From Caulobacter sp. SL161 (GTDB lineage: Bacteria; Pseudomonadota; Alphaproteobacteria; Caulobacterales; Caulobacteraceae), in assembly GCF_026672375.1 (NCBI RefSeq), contig NZ_JAPPRA010000001.1:3658001-3722000 (forward strand): 64,000 bases of DNA, in the 5' to 3' direction. The position numbers and the translations under genes are program-made. The stretch's first letter is position 1. Every line of letters begins with the position of its first letter. Below are positions 1 to 8,551 of the stretch, one piece after another. A model generated the notes under the pieces. That model made no database searches. It saw only the letters and a list, made by a program, of their open reading frames with translations, and had not been told where the DNA came from.

Positions 1-28
1 AGGCGATCAGCATGGTCCGGAAAAGCAT
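1..28 (-). CDS. possible start of a gene running off the left edge
   Basis: Downstream of accA on the same strand, an ATG whose first base is position 28 opens a frame reading MLFRTMLIA before the window ends. An AAGGACG Shine-Dalgarno-like stretch lies 5 to 6 bases before it, and the residues would suit the beginning of a signal peptide. Only nine codons are visible, so neither product nor reality can be judged. If real, it would be read after accA with an 18-base gap. Confidence 0.3.
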
Positions 29-46
29 GGCTTCGTCCTTGTGCGG

Positions 47-1009
47 CTATTGCAGGCCGGCGCGGCCGATGGCGTAGAAGCGGTCGGCACGCTGCTTCTT
101 CAGCTCGGCCGGGCTCATGGCGGCCATGGCCTTCAGTTCGTCCTCGACCGCGTCGCCGACGGCCTGGATCGCCGCCTCGGTGTCGGAATGGGCGCCGCCG
201 GCGGGCTCTTCGACGATGCGGTCGACGATCCCCAGCTTGATCAGGTCCTGGGCGGTGATGCGCATCTGGGTGGCGGCGTCCTTGGCCCGGGCGCCGTCGC
301 GCCACAGGATCGACGCCGCGCCTTCCGGCGAGATCACCGAATAGATCGAGTGCTCCAGGATCAACACGCGGTTGGCGCCGGCGAGCGCAATGGCGCCGCC
401 CGAACCGCCCTCGCCCACGATCGTGGCCACCATCGGCACGCCCAGCGTCAGGCAGCGCTCAGTCGAGCGGGCGATGGCCTCGGCCTGGCCGCGCTCTTCA
501 GCGCCCAGGCCCGGATAGGCGCCGGCCGTGTCGACAAAGGTGATGACCGGCAGGTTGAAGCGCTCGGCCATGTCCATCAGGCGCACGGCCTTGCGGTAGC
601 CCTCGGGGCGAGCCATGCCGAAATTGTGCTTCAGGCGCGTAGTGGTGTCGTGGCCCTTCTCGTGGCCCATGACCACGACCGGCTGGCCGCGGAACCGGCC
701 AAGGCCGCCGACGATGGCCTGGTCATCGGCGAACTTGCGGTCGCCGCGCAGCTCGACGAACTCGTCGATCAGGCCGGCCACATAGTCGCGCAGGTGCGGC
801 CGCTGCGGGTGGCGGGCGACCATGGTCTTCTGCCAGGCGTCGAGATTGGCGTAGGCTTCCTTGCGCAGCTCTTGAGCGCGGTCGCGCAGCGCCTGAATCT
901 CGGTGTCGAACGCGCCCGGTCCCGCCGTCTCGGAGAGCCGGCTCAGCTCTTCGATCTTGCTTTCCAGATCGGCGATGGGTCGTTCGAAATCGAGATAGTG
1001 GGCGGCCAT
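47..1009 (-). CDS. accA: acetyl-CoA carboxylase carboxyltransferase subunit alpha
   Basis: AccA pairs with AccD to form the cytosolic carboxyltransferase that moves the carboxyl group from carboxybiotin to acetyl-CoA, giving malonyl-CoA for fatty acid synthesis. The 320-residue length is normal. Visible family motifs are GDRKFADDQAIVGG (about 89-102), the oxyanion glycine run GEGGSGGAIAL (199-209) and YSVISPEGAASILWRD (223-238). The N-terminal 60 residues are helical, as usual. The ATG is preceded by AAGAG, and a GACTC (GANTC methylation) site at 1011-1015 touches the start codon. The gene points away from a control region holding a DnaA box and more GANTC sites, so replication-linked expression is possible but is inference. 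Confidence 0.97.
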   Translation of the reverse strand: MAAHYLDFERPIADLESKIEELSRLSETAGPGAFDTEIQALRDRAQELRKEAYANLDAWQKTMVARHPQRPHLRDYVAGLIDEFVELRGDRKFADDQAIVGGLGRFRGQPVVVMGHEKGHDTTTRLKHNFGMARPEGYRKAVRLMDMAERFNLPVITFVDTAGAYPGLGAEERGQAEAIARSTERCLTLGVPMVATIVGEGGSGGAIALAGANRVLILEHSIYSVISPEGAASILWRDGARAKDAATQMRITAQDLIKLGIVDRIVEEPAGGAHSDTEAAIQAVGDAVEDELKAMAAMSPAELKKQRADRFYAIGRAGLQ

Positions 1010-1010
1010 G

Positions 1011-1288
1011 GACTCTTAACGTCGCCGTTGATGAAGGGCTGCGAACCTAGAGGCCAAATCCCCGAAGGGAAAGAGGCGAGATTTCGGCCTGGAACCGCCC
1101 TGCTGTCGCCTCGTTTTATCCACAGGATCGATCCCCAGGTGAGTCTCGATTCAAGACTCTCTTGCTCTGGTGAATCGCGACATAGAGTCCTATGTTGTTT
1201 TGTAGCAGGTCGCGGAAGCCGATCTGCATCCCTGCGGCCCCCGCCATCGAACGTGCGCGGCCCCGCCTGGTGAGAGCGGATAGTTCCC
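1011..1288. promoter_or_regulatory. divergent control region: DnaA box plus GANTC cluster
   Basis: This 278-base region separates accA (leftward) from a 66-residue ORF (rightward). It contains a perfect DnaA box, TTATCCACA, at 1116-1124. Five GANTC sites follow: GAGTC 1141-1145, GATTC 1148-1152, GACTC 1155-1159, GAATC 1172-1176 and GAGTC 1185-1189. A sixth, GACTC 1011-1015, abuts the accA start. GANTC is methylated by CcrM in Caulobacter and read by GcrA; DnaA also acts there as a transcription factor. The density is far above what a GC-rich sequence gives by chance. Which gene it controls is unknown. Confidence 0.7.
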
Positions 1289-1489
1289 ATGCAGGTGTTC
1301 ACCTTCTTCTGTGTCGAGTCCGACGGCTCGGTCCCGCGCTTCGACGTCACGCCCTGCGCTGACGACCACGCCGCGCGTCTACGCGCGTTCGAGCTTCTGG
1401 ACATGCACCACCGCTGCGACTTCGTGGAGGTCTGGCGCGGCGCCCAGCGGGTGTTCGACGTCTTCGCCTCGCAGGCCGCCGCCGCATAA
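1289..1489 (+). CDS. small conserved-looking hypothetical protein, 66 aa
   Basis: A short acidic protein with no signal peptide or membrane segment; I do not recognise a family. The composition is protein-like (FFCVESDG near the start, then an amphipathic stretch LRAFELLDMHHRCDFVEVWR), and third positions are strongly GC, unlike the surrounding non-coding DNA. It starts about 100 bases after the GANTC cluster and is followed by a stable hairpin at 1550-1568. It may be a cell-cycle-controlled small protein, but that rests only on the upstream sites. Confidence 0.65.
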   Translation: MQVFTFFCVESDGSVPRFDVTPCADDHAARLRAFELLDMHHRCDFVEVWRGAQRVFDVFASQAAAA

Positions 1490-1543
1490 TTCAACGCGCG
1501 ATGAATTATTGCATCGCAACCTGAACAGCCCTAGGGTGCCGTT

Positions 1544-1580
1544 CCGGATGGAGCCCGCTGCGGGCTCCTTAAAAGTCCGG
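1544..1580 (+). terminator. nested hairpin between the 66-aa ORF and the P450 gene
   Basis: GGAGCCCG (1550-1557) pairs with CGGGCTCC (1561-1568) around a 3-base loop and is followed by TTAAAA. An outer CCGGA/TCCGG pair (1544-1548 with 1576-1580) closes the structure. The T-run is short, so it may be a weak terminator. The outer arm lies against the GGAAGG ribosome binding site of the P450 gene at 1592, so a leader structure affecting its translation is an alternative. Confidence 0.45.
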
Positions 1581-1591
1581 AAGGCCGCACC

Positions 1592-3004
1592 ATGGACGCT
1601 CAAGTCCTCGCCGCCGAGAAGCCCGACGCCCTCGCAGCGTCCGCGCCCCTCATTCCCCCCGCGCCTAAGGTTCACGCCAAGGATTTGAAGAATCTGGGCG
1701 CCGCCTGGGCGATGATGCGCAACATGATCGGGGCGTGGTCGGAGTCGGGCTTCGACACCCTCATGATCCCCTATAGGTTCCTGGGCCAGCCTGGCCTGGT
1801 CGTCAGCGACCCTGCAGGCGTCCGACACGTCCTGGGCGCTGGGGCCGCGCGGTATAGGCGTCCCTATCAGATGAGCCGCATACTACGGCCGATCGTCGGT
1901 GACGGCTTGCTGCTGACGGATGGGGAGACTTGGCGGCGTCAGCGCAAGGCCTTGGCTCCGGCCTTCACCCCCAAGGCTGTCGAGACCCTGCTGCCGCACT
2001 TCATCGCCGCAGGCCAAGCTCTGACCGATGGTCTGGCTGACCATGATCGGGCAAATTTAAGCGAGACCTTTCACCGCGCGACGCTGGACGCCGTGCTACG
2101 CGCCCTCTTTTCACGCTCGGCCCTGGGCGAGGGCGCGCACCTGGCGCAGATCGCTCGCGACTATCTGCAAGGCCGAGCCAATGTGAACCTCTTCGATCTT
2201 CTGGCGCGTGGCCCCGACGATTTCGGCTTTGCCGAACGTCCCAGACGGATTCAAGGCGCGCGCTGGATGGCGGCTGTCGGTGCTCTGATCGACGAGCGCA
2301 AGACCGCCGAACCTCAGCGACAAGGCGGCGACCTTCTAGACAGCCTTTTGGCCGCTCGCGACGAGGACGGTCAGGCCCTGCCTGACATCGAAGTCCGCGA
2401 TCAGTGCGGCACCATGCTGGCCGCAGGTTTCGAAACCACGTCGCGCTTGCTGTTCTGGGCCGCCTATCTGCTGGCCCTGGATCCCAAGACCCAAACGCGG
2501 ATTCGCGCCGAGATTCTGGCCTTTCCGCCAGACAAGATCCGCACCCTGGATGATCTCTCAGCCTGGCCCTTGACCCGATCGGTCTTGCTGGAAACCCTGC
2601 GTCTCTACCCGCCGGCGCCGACGATGAGCCGCGAGGCCATCGCCGAAGACGAGGTCCAGGGACACCGGGTCTCGCCCGGCGACGTCATCACAATCAGCCC
2701 TTGGCTGATCCATCGTCATCGCAAGCTCTGGGATCAACCGACCGCCTTCTTGCCCGAGCGCTTTCTCAACCATTCCTCTCCGTGGGGAGTGGACGCGTTC
2801 ATCCCGTTCGGCGCTGGCGCGCGGATCTGCATCGGAGCCAGCTTCGCGATGGCCGAGAGCCAGATCCTGCTGGGCAGCCTGCTGTCGCAGTTCAAGGTCG
2901 CCATGGCTGATGATCGGCCGGTGGTCCCCGTGGCCAAGATTTCGCTGGGGCCCGACCGCGAGCCGGACTTCACCCTCACCCCGATCACCCAAACGCGGCC
3001 TTGA
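1592..3004 (+). CDS. cytochrome P450
   Basis: A haem-thiolate monooxygenase of 470 residues. The I-helix oxygen-activation motif AGFETT lies at 278-283, the K-helix ExxR at E334-R337, and the haem-binding loop FGAGARICIG ends with the proximal Cys413. There is no N-terminal membrane anchor, so it should be a soluble class I enzyme needing a separate ferredoxin and reductase, neither of which is nearby. The C-terminal half (ETLRLYPPAP, SPWLIHRHRKLWDQP, FLPERF) resembles the CYP102/CYP4-like branch often active on fatty acids or terpenoids. The substrate cannot be read from sequence. The ATG has a GGAAGG ribosome binding site. An OsmC-type protein follows 51 bases later on the same strand. Confidence 0.95.
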   Translation: MDAQVLAAEKPDALAASAPLIPPAPKVHAKDLKNLGAAWAMMRNMIGAWSESGFDTLMIPYRFLGQPGLVVSDPAGVRHVLGAGAARYRRPYQMSRILRPIVGDGLLLTDGETWRRQRKALAPAFTPKAVETLLPHFIAAGQALTDGLADHDRANLSETFHRATLDAVLRALFSRSALGEGAHLAQIARDYLQGRANVNLFDLLARGPDDFGFAERPRRIQGARWMAAVGALIDERKTAEPQRQGGDLLDSLLAARDEDGQALPDIEVRDQCGTMLAAGFETTSRLLFWAAYLLALDPKTQTRIRAEILAFPPDKIRTLDDLSAWPLTRSVLLETLRLYPPAPTMSREAIAEDEVQGHRVSPGDVITISPWLIHRHRKLWDQPTAFLPERFLNHSSPWGVDAFIPFGAGARICIGASFAMAESQILLGSLLSQFKVAMADDRPVVPVAKISLGPDREPDFTLTPITQTRP

Positions 3005-3055
3005 ACAGCAGGGCCCGAAGCGCCAGCTTCAGCGCTCCATCCAAGGACCCGACCG

Positions 3056-3490
3056 ATGACCGACACCGTCCCCACCCGCCCGTTCGCCACCGCCACCGAC
3101 AGCGGCCACGGCGGGCTGCAGACCTTCGTGACGGCGGGTCCGGCGACCATCGTCGCCGACCTGTCCGCGGCGCAGGGCGGCCTTGATTTGGGGCCTGATC
3201 CGCATGAGCTGGTCGCTGCGGGCCTGGCGGCCTGCACCACCATGACCCTGCGCCTCTACGCCAACCAGAAGGGCTGGGACATCAGCGGCCTGCACGTCGA
3301 GGTGTTCTCGTCGTTCGACAAGGAGACGACGCCCCACGAGCGCTTCGAGCGGATCATCACCCTGGAAGGCGACCTCACCGACGAGCAGCGCGAGCGCCTG
3401 TTCCAGATCGCCGAGAAGTGCCCGATCCACAAGCTGCTGACGGCGGGCGCCAAGGTGGTGACGACGGTGGGGGGGGAGCTGAGGCGGTAA
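3056..3490 (+). CDS. OsmC family peroxiredoxin-like protein
   Basis: A 144-residue cytosolic protein of the OsmC/Ohr fold, which reduces hydroperoxides with two cysteines. The expected pair is present: Cys60 in ELVAAGLAACTTMTLR and Cys122 in AEKCPIHK. The second context (CPIHK) is typical of the OsmC/YhfA group rather than Ohr. It lies 51 bases behind the P450 gene in the same direction, so the two may be co-transcribed and the protein may handle peroxide leakage from the monooxygenase; that link is inferred. Its stop codon overlaps the start of a repeat element at 3489. Confidence 0.92.
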   Translation: MTDTVPTRPFATATDSGHGGLQTFVTAGPATIVADLSAAQGGLDLGPDPHELVAAGLAACTTMTLRLYANQKGWDISGLHVEVFSSFDKETTPHERFERIITLEGDLTDEQRERLFQIAEKCPIHKLLTAGAKVVTTVGGELRR

Positions 3491-3612
3491 AATCCTCCCC
3501 CTAGCGGGGGAGGTGTCGGCTCGAAGAGACGACGGAGGGGGAAGGCCTGCTGATCCTGCCTCTTCCCCCCTCCGGTCCTTCGGACCACCTCCCCCGCTGG
3601 GGGGAGGATTTA
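3489..3612. repeat. AATCCTCCCC-type intergenic repeat, copy 1
   Basis: A ~120-base imperfect inverted repeat running from AAAATCCTCCCCC to GGGGGGAGGATTT, with internal hairpins around AGCGGGGGAGGT and GGTCCTTCGGACC. The same element recurs at 38571-38688 and 59711-59828. This copy begins inside the stop codon of the OsmC gene and ends 4 bases before the stop of the convergent HpcH/HpaI gene. It could form a strong bidirectional RNA stem at the 3' ends of both transcripts. Confidence 0.85.
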
Positions 3613-3616
3613 GAAC

Positions 3617-4666
3617 TCAGAACCCGTACAGCGCCGCATATTCCGCATCCTTGCCCGCGATCTGCTTGGCGCAATCGACCATCACCTTGGCCTGCTTCCA
3701 CGTCGCGTCGTCCTGCATCTTGCCGTCGATCATGGCCACGCCCGTTCCGTCGGGCATGGCCTCGAGGATCTTCTTGGCGAAGGCGACCTCGGCGGGATCC
3801 GGGCTGAACACACGCTTGGCGATCTCGATCTGGCTGGGGTGCAGGCTCCAGGCGCCGGCGCAGCCCATCAGGAAGGCGTTGCGGAACTGCTGCTCGCAGG
3901 CGACCGGGTCGTCGATCGCGCCAAACGGACCGTAGAACGGCTTGATGCCGTGGGCCGCGCAGGCGTCGACCATCTTGGCGAAGGTGTAGTGCCAGAGGTC
4001 CTGCTGGACCGAGACGCGCGCAGAACCGTCCGTATGCGGATCTTCGATGACGCGATAGCCGGGATGCCCCCCGCCGACGCGGGTCGTCTTCATGGAGCGG
4101 CTGGCGGCCAGATCGGCCGGACCCAGCGAGATCCCCTGCATGCGCGGGCTGGCCGCGGCGATGGCCTCGACGTTCATCACGCCCTCGGCCGTCTCCAGGA
4201 TGGCGTGCAGCAGGATCGGCCGGGTGACGCCGTGCTTGGCCTCCAGCGAGGCCAGGAGCTGGTCCATATAGAAGATGTCCCACGGCCCCTCGACCTTGGG
4301 CACCATGATCACGTCGATCTTGTCGCCGGCCTTCTCGACGATGGTGGCGATCTCATCCAGGTGCCAGGGCGAGTTCAGGCAGTTGATCCGCGTCCAGAAG
4401 CCGACGCCGAGAGCCTTGAAGTCCACTTCGCGCGACATGGCCACCAGGCCCGCCAGGGCCGCGCCCTTGGCGTCGGCGGGGATGGCGTCTTCCAGATTGG
4501 CCAGGATGACGTCGACGGTCGGGGCGATCTCGGGCAGCTTGGCGCGCACCTTCTCCAGGTGCGGCGGCACGAAGTGGATCATCCGCTCCACGCGCGCGGG
4601 CGGCTCGCGATAGGGCGTCGGCGCGCCGATGGCCAAGGGTTTGAAAAAGCCGCGCGGCGTCTTCAT
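3617..4666 (-). CDS. HpcH/HpaI aldolase family, malyl-CoA lyase-like
   Basis: A 349-residue TIM-barrel lyase resembling L-malyl-CoA/beta-methylmalyl-CoA lyases and citrate lyase beta subunits, which cleave or form CoA thioesters such as malyl-CoA with a divalent metal. Characteristic stretches are [15 protein letters not shown] (aspartate/glutamate near the first strands), [21 protein letters not shown] (metal-binding Glu) and [14 protein letters not shown] start it at MKTPRGFF because GGGAG sits 8 bases upstream; a start 16 codons earlier lacks a ribosome binding site. A perfect 12-base palindrome lies 42 bases upstream. No other ethylmalonyl-CoA or glyoxylate genes are adjacent, so the exact substrate is open. 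Confidence 0.88.
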   Translation of the reverse strand: MKTPRGFFKPLAIGAPTPYREPPARVERMIHFVPPHLEKVRAKLPEIAPTVDVILANLEDAIPADAKGAALAGLVAMSREVDFKALGVGFWTRINCLNSPWHLDEIATIVEKAGDKIDVIMVPKVEGPWDIFYMDQLLASLEAKHGVTRPILLHAILETAEGVMNVEAIAAASPRMQGISLGPADLAASRSMKTTRVGGGHPGYRVIEDPHTDGSARVSVQQDLWHYTFAKMVDACAAHGIKPFYGPFGAIDDPVACEQQFRNAFLMGCAGAWSLHPSQIEIAKRVFSPDPAEVAFAKKILEAMPDGTGVAMIDGKMQDDATWKQAKVMVDCAKQIAGKDAEYAALYGF

Positions 4667-4708
4667 GCCGGTCACTCCCCGCTTCGTCCCCTTCACAAGG
4701 GGATCATT

Positions 4709-4720
4709 TCGCAATTGCGA
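4709..4720. promoter_or_regulatory. 12-bp palindrome upstream of the malyl-CoA lyase-like gene
   Basis: TCGCAATTGCGA is a perfect 12-base palindrome 42 bases upstream of the chosen start at 4666, well placed as an operator for a dimeric regulator. No regulator gene is adjacent. Confidence 0.4.
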
Positions 4721-4755
4721 GAACCATGCGGCGGCGCAAAAAGCGCGTCAAGCCC

Positions 4756-4869
4756 AGAGCCTGTCGGGAGGAGATGGAACCATCTCATCCCGATCAACAG
4801 GCTCGAAAGCCAAGGTTTAGAGCCCTTTTCAAAGCCTTGGATAACGACACCCCAAAGCTGAAGGGCTCT
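4756..4869. repeat. paired AGAGC...GCTCT double hairpin, locus 1
   Basis: Two imperfect inverted repeats in tandem. The first runs from AGAGCCTGTC to CAACAGGCTC (4756-4805) with GAGATGG/CCATCTC inside. The second runs from AGAGCCCTTTTC to AAGGGCTCT (4819-4869) with CAAAGC/AGCTG inside. They are separated by 13 bases. The same arrangement and arm sequences recur at 27921-28034, and relatives lie at 8918-9033 and 53401-53475. It sits between the start of the lyase-like gene and the stop of the MscS gene. Confidence 0.8.
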
Positions 4870-5893
4870 ATCGTCGTTCAGGCGGCGGCGGGACCTTCGG
4901 CGCTTCCTCGGGATCCTCGCGTTCCAGGTCGGCGGCGGCGTCGTTGCTGGAGCCGATCCGGGCGGCCTTGGACGCCTTGCGGCGGCGCGCGGCGGGCTCC
5001 AGGCGCAGACTGGCCATGGCCTCCTCGCCCTCCTCGCCGAACAGGCCCCGCAGGCGGATGTCGCGCTGCGGGTACGGGATCTCGATGCCCGCCTCGCGCA
5101 GCGCATCGTCGATCAACCAGGTATAGGCCGCGAAGATCGCCGCCGGGCGCCGCACGGCCTCGACCGTCGGCCAGACCACCAGCTCGAACTTCAAGCTGCT
5201 CTCGCCATAGCCGACCAGCCAGACCTGGGCCCGCCGGGTGGCGTCGTCGGGCGAGGTGAAGGGGGCGGCCTTGGCGGCCTTCAGCACCGCCTCGCGCACC
5301 TTTTCCTTGTCGGTCCCGAACGCGGTGACGAACGGCACCCGCAGGCGGCGGTTGGTGCCGCGCAGGGTCCAGTTGATCACCTGGTCGTTCACCAGCACCG
5401 AGTTGGGGACGATGATGTCGGTGCTGTCATTGGTGCGGATACGCGTGGCGCGCGGGCCGATCTCGTGCACCACGCCGCGCCCGCCATTGGGCAGCTCGAC
5501 AAAGTCGCCCACCGCCACCAGCCGTTCGAACACCAGGGAAACGCCCGAGGCGAAGTCCTTGATCACCCCCTGCAGGCCAAGACCGACCCCCACGCCCAGC
5601 GCGCCGGCGAACACGGTCAGCGAGGTCAGGTCCAGGCCCATGGTCGACAGGCCGGCCATGACGCCCACGACCACCAGCGTGTAGCCGGCGACCTTCTCGA
5701 CCACGTACAGCGAGGCGGCGTTGCCGCCCGCCTTCTGGCGCAAACGCCGCAGGCCCGCCGAGGTGATCCGCGCCGCAAACAGCGCCGCCAGCACGATCAA
5801 CAGCCCCGTCGTGAGGCTCCCCACCGTCACCGACGCCTTGCCCAGCTTCAGGAGCTCGAAAGAATCCAGAGTGCGGAGCGGGTTCTCGTCCAT
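4868..5893 (-). CDS. MscS family mechanosensitive ion channel
   Basis: A 341-residue inner-membrane protein. Hydrophobic segments lie at about 25-45, 70-85 and 90-115. The last, glycine/alanine-rich one (GALGVGVGLGLQGVIKDFASG) matches the pore-lining TM3 of MscS channels. A beta domain (VGDFVELPNGGRGVVHEIGPRAT, DSTDIIVPNS) and an alpha/beta C-terminal domain follow. The final 45 residues are charged and variable. Such channels release solutes on osmotic downshock. It is transcribed alone, with a divergent arm of a TonB receptor region behind it. Confidence 0.93.
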   Translation of the reverse strand: MDENPLRTLDSFELLKLGKASVTVGSLTTGLLIVLAALFAARITSAGLRRLRQKAGGNAASLYVVEKVAGYTLVVVGVMAGLSTMGLDLTSLTVFAGALGVGVGLGLQGVIKDFASGVSLVFERLVAVGDFVELPNGGRGVVHEIGPRATRIRTNDSTDIIVPNSVLVNDQVINWTLRGTNRRLRVPFVTAFGTDKEKVREAVLKAAKAAPFTSPDDATRRAQVWLVGYGESSLKFELVVWPTVEAVRRPAAIFAAYTWLIDDALREAGIEIPYPQRDIRLRGLFGEEGEEAMASLRLEPAARRRKASKAARIGSSNDAAADLEREDPEEAPKVPPPPERR

Positions 5894-6055
5894 GGCGGGG
5901 AGTGTGGGCCGAGGTGGCGGCGCGGATCAAGCGCCGCCGCGCTCTGCGCTCAGCCCTCAACGGATCGAGCCCGCCAAGCCTGGAGGGACACTCCAAGCCG
6001 GACGGGCTCGCAAGGGCCGCCGGCGCCGGGGTGGGCGCCGGACGCGAGGCGTAGA

Positions 6056-8551
6056 TCAGAAGTGCATGCGGGCCGACATCGAGACCGTGCGGCCGTTGAC
6101 CGCGCGACCAAGACCGATGCCGTTGGCCGGCACCGACGGGGTGGTGATCTCGATGATCGCGACCTTGTCGAACAGGTTCTCGGCGTTCAGCATCAGCTGG
6201 AGCTTGTCGGTCACGCGATACTGGGCGAAGGCGCCGACCAGCGTGTAGCCGGGCATCTTCATCAGGTTGTTGTCCTGCACCCAGCTGTCGGTCGTGCCGA
6301 TGATGTTGGCGCCGATCGTCACCTGGCCCAGATCAAGCTGGGGCGTGGCCTGGTAGATGAAATCGGGCTGGCGGCGCGGGACCTTGCCGGCGACCGCAGC
6401 GTTCAGCTTGTCGTTGACGAGCTCGGCGTCGGTATAGGTGACGCCGCCGCGCACGCTGAACGGACCGTGGCGATAGGTGCCTTCGGCCTCCACGCCATAG
6501 GCCTTGTAGGTACGGTCGGTGGTGATGGCGCCGGCCTGGACGTTGGTGTCCTCGGTGTCGGCGCTGAAGGCGGTGACGTTCACCGTGAACTTCGGCGCGC
6601 GGTATTTGAACCCGGCTTCGAACTGTTTGACGATGTCATAGCCGTCGGACTTGTTGATCAGGCGGCCGTCGGTGGTGCTGACCTTGGTCGAGAACAGCAG
6701 CTTGTCGGCCCCGGCCCGCGCCCCGCGGCTGTAGCGGGCGAAGACCGCGAACGGCTCGGCGACGCGGTAGTTCACGCCGACCGAATAGCTGACATAGCCG
6801 TAGTTGTAGTGAACGGGCGCCGGGCTGTCGAAGGGCGTGAAGGCGGTCTTCGATTCCGCCACGGAGATGACGCCGTCGCCGTTAAAGTCGACCGACTTGA
6901 TGCCGATGCGGCCGCCGCCAAGATCCGCGCCGTAGAGATCGCCGCGCACCCGGCCGCCGTCATGGCGCAGGCTGCCCCCGATCGCCATCTTGCCGATACG
7001 ATAGTTCAGCGAACCGTAGGGCGCGGTGATGTTGTAGCGGACGTCATAGCTGCGGCGGAAGAACGCGGTGGGGCCGGACCGGTTGAAGCCCAGATAGCCG
7101 TTCTGGGTCTGCGGCACGCCGGCGGCGTTGGTGTAGTTGATCAGCGACGAATTGCCGTCGGCCGCCACATCCTGGAGGTGGTTACTGTAGAGCCAGTCGC
7201 TGGTGTAGTCTTGGATCGACTTGTAGACGCCGCCCGTCACCGTCAGCTCACCCTTGCCGACCTCAAAGGCCCGCGTGGCGCGCAGATCGTTGATGAAGTT
7301 GTTCAGCGAGCGCGACTCGATGCGGTTCAGCGAGCTCCCGACGACCAGGCCGTTGCCGTTGAGCGCGCCGAGATCGGTGATGACCTGACCGGCGCGCGGG
7401 CCCGTGGCGTAGCTGAAGGTTCCCGTGCCGCCGCCCAGCGAGGCGGGCATGGCGGCGCCGGAATAGATGTTGGCGACCAGGTTGCGGAGCGTCCCGCCCT
7501 CGATGTCCGAGTAGCGGCCGCGCTGGGTGATCGTCCAGCCTTGGACCTCGAACTGCGACTCCAGGCCGATCGACTTGACCAGGGCGTTCATGCCTTGGCT
7601 CAGCGGCATTTGAACCGGCTTGTTGTCGGCGTCGAGCGTAATGAGCTTGCCCAGGTTGCCGGCGTTCATCGAGTCGTGCCGGACATCGTAGGTGTTGAAG
7701 CTGCTGAAGACGGGATCGTCATTGGTCCCGGTGATGCGCACCGGGCCGGGCAGATAGTGCGGCGAGCGGTCGTCCAGATACTTGCCCGAGAGTCGGACGT
7801 AGCCATTGGGCAGTTGCTTGGTCACGTTGAACTTCAACTGGCCGCCCTTGAAGGCGTCGAAGCCGACCTTCCGAGGTCCTTCGCCCACCCGGTAGAAGCC
7901 GCCGATGTGGAAGCGCCACGTGTCGTTGATGGGCGCGCCGTAGGAGAAGTCGACGCGGTTGGTGTCGTAGTCTAGCCCGGTGGTCAGCAGGACCGTGCCG
8001 CCCTTCACATCCCCGGTCTTGGAGATCAGGTTGATCACGCCGGCCGGCGAGTTCGACGCGAAGGTCGAGGACGAGCCGCCGCGGATGGACTCGACCGCAG
8101 CCAGATTGAGATCGGCGCGAATATAGATGTCGACGGCGCCGTTGAAGAAGTCGCCGAATTCCAGGACCGGCAGGCCATCTTCCTGCAGCTGCATGTACTT
8201 CGAACCGCCGGACGCCAGGGGCAGGCCGCGGATCGTGTAGGCCGAGCTGCCGTCGCCGGTGGACGACTCGGTCCGGATGCCCGGCAGGTTGCGCAGCAGG
8301 TCGCCCAGAGAACGCCCGCCGGAGACCTCCATGTCCCTTTCGCGCAGGGCGCTGGTGGAGGTGGCGCTGTCGAGGCGATCACGGCCCTTGGCGACGCCGG
8401 TGGAGAACACCTCTTCACGGTTGGCCGGCGCATTCGCCGCCGGTTTGCCCGTAGCCTCCGCCGTTTTCGTAGCTACGGTTTGGGCCAAAACGTGAGAAGG
8501 TGCGACAAATAGTAGCGGCACTATTGCTGCAGATATGTAGAGCATCTTCAT
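6056..8551 (-). CDS. TonB-dependent outer membrane receptor
   Basis: An 831-residue outer-membrane receptor that takes up large or scarce substrates using TonB-ExbBD energy. It has a signal peptide ending near HVLAQ (about residue 24). A plug domain follows (about 65-190) with DLLRNLPGIR, YTIRGLP and the ESIRGGSSSTFASNSPAGVINLIS block. The rest is a beta-barrel ending in the aromatic ARMHF. There is no N-terminal signalling extension, so no FecI/FecR-type cascade is expected, and the substrate is not evident. A GGAGGAG ribosome binding site lies about 10 bases before the ATG, and a perfect CtrA consensus box lies about 90 bases upstream. Confidence 0.95.
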   Translation of the reverse strand: MKMLYISAAIVPLLFVAPSHVLAQTVATKTAEATGKPAANAPANREEVFSTGVAKGRDRLDSATSTSALRERDMEVSGGRSLGDLLRNLPGIRTESSTGDGSSAYTIRGLPLASGGSKYMQLQEDGLPVLEFGDFFNGAVDIYIRADLNLAAVESIRGGSSSTFASNSPAGVINLISKTGDVKGGTVLLTTGLDYDTNRVDFSYGAPINDTWRFHIGGFYRVGEGPRKVGFDAFKGGQLKFNVTKQLPNGYVRLSGKYLDDRSPHYLPGPVRITGTNDDPVFSSFNTYDVRHDSMNAGNLGKLITLDADNKPVQMPLSQGMNALVKSIGLESQFEVQGWTITQRGRYSDIEGGTLRNLVANIYSGAAMPASLGGGTGTFSYATGPRAGQVITDLGALNGNGLVVGSSLNRIESRSLNNFINDLRATRAFEVGKGELTVTGGVYKSIQDYTSDWLYSNHLQDVAADGNSSLINYTNAAGVPQTQNGYLGFNRSGPTAFFRRSYDVRYNITAPYGSLNYRIGKMAIGGSLRHDGGRVRGDLYGADLGGGRIGIKSVDFNGDGVISVAESKTAFTPFDSPAPVHYNYGYVSYSVGVNYRVAEPFAVFARYSRGARAGADKLLFSTKVSTTDGRLINKSDGYDIVKQFEAGFKYRAPKFTVNVTAFSADTEDTNVQAGAITTDRTYKAYGVEAEGTYRHGPFSVRGGVTYTDAELVNDKLNAAVAGKVPRRQPDFIYQATPQLDLGQVTIGANIIGTTDSWVQDNNLMKMPGYTLVGAFAQYRVTDKLQLMLNAENLFDKVAIIEITTPSVPANGIGLGRAVNGRTVSMSARMHF

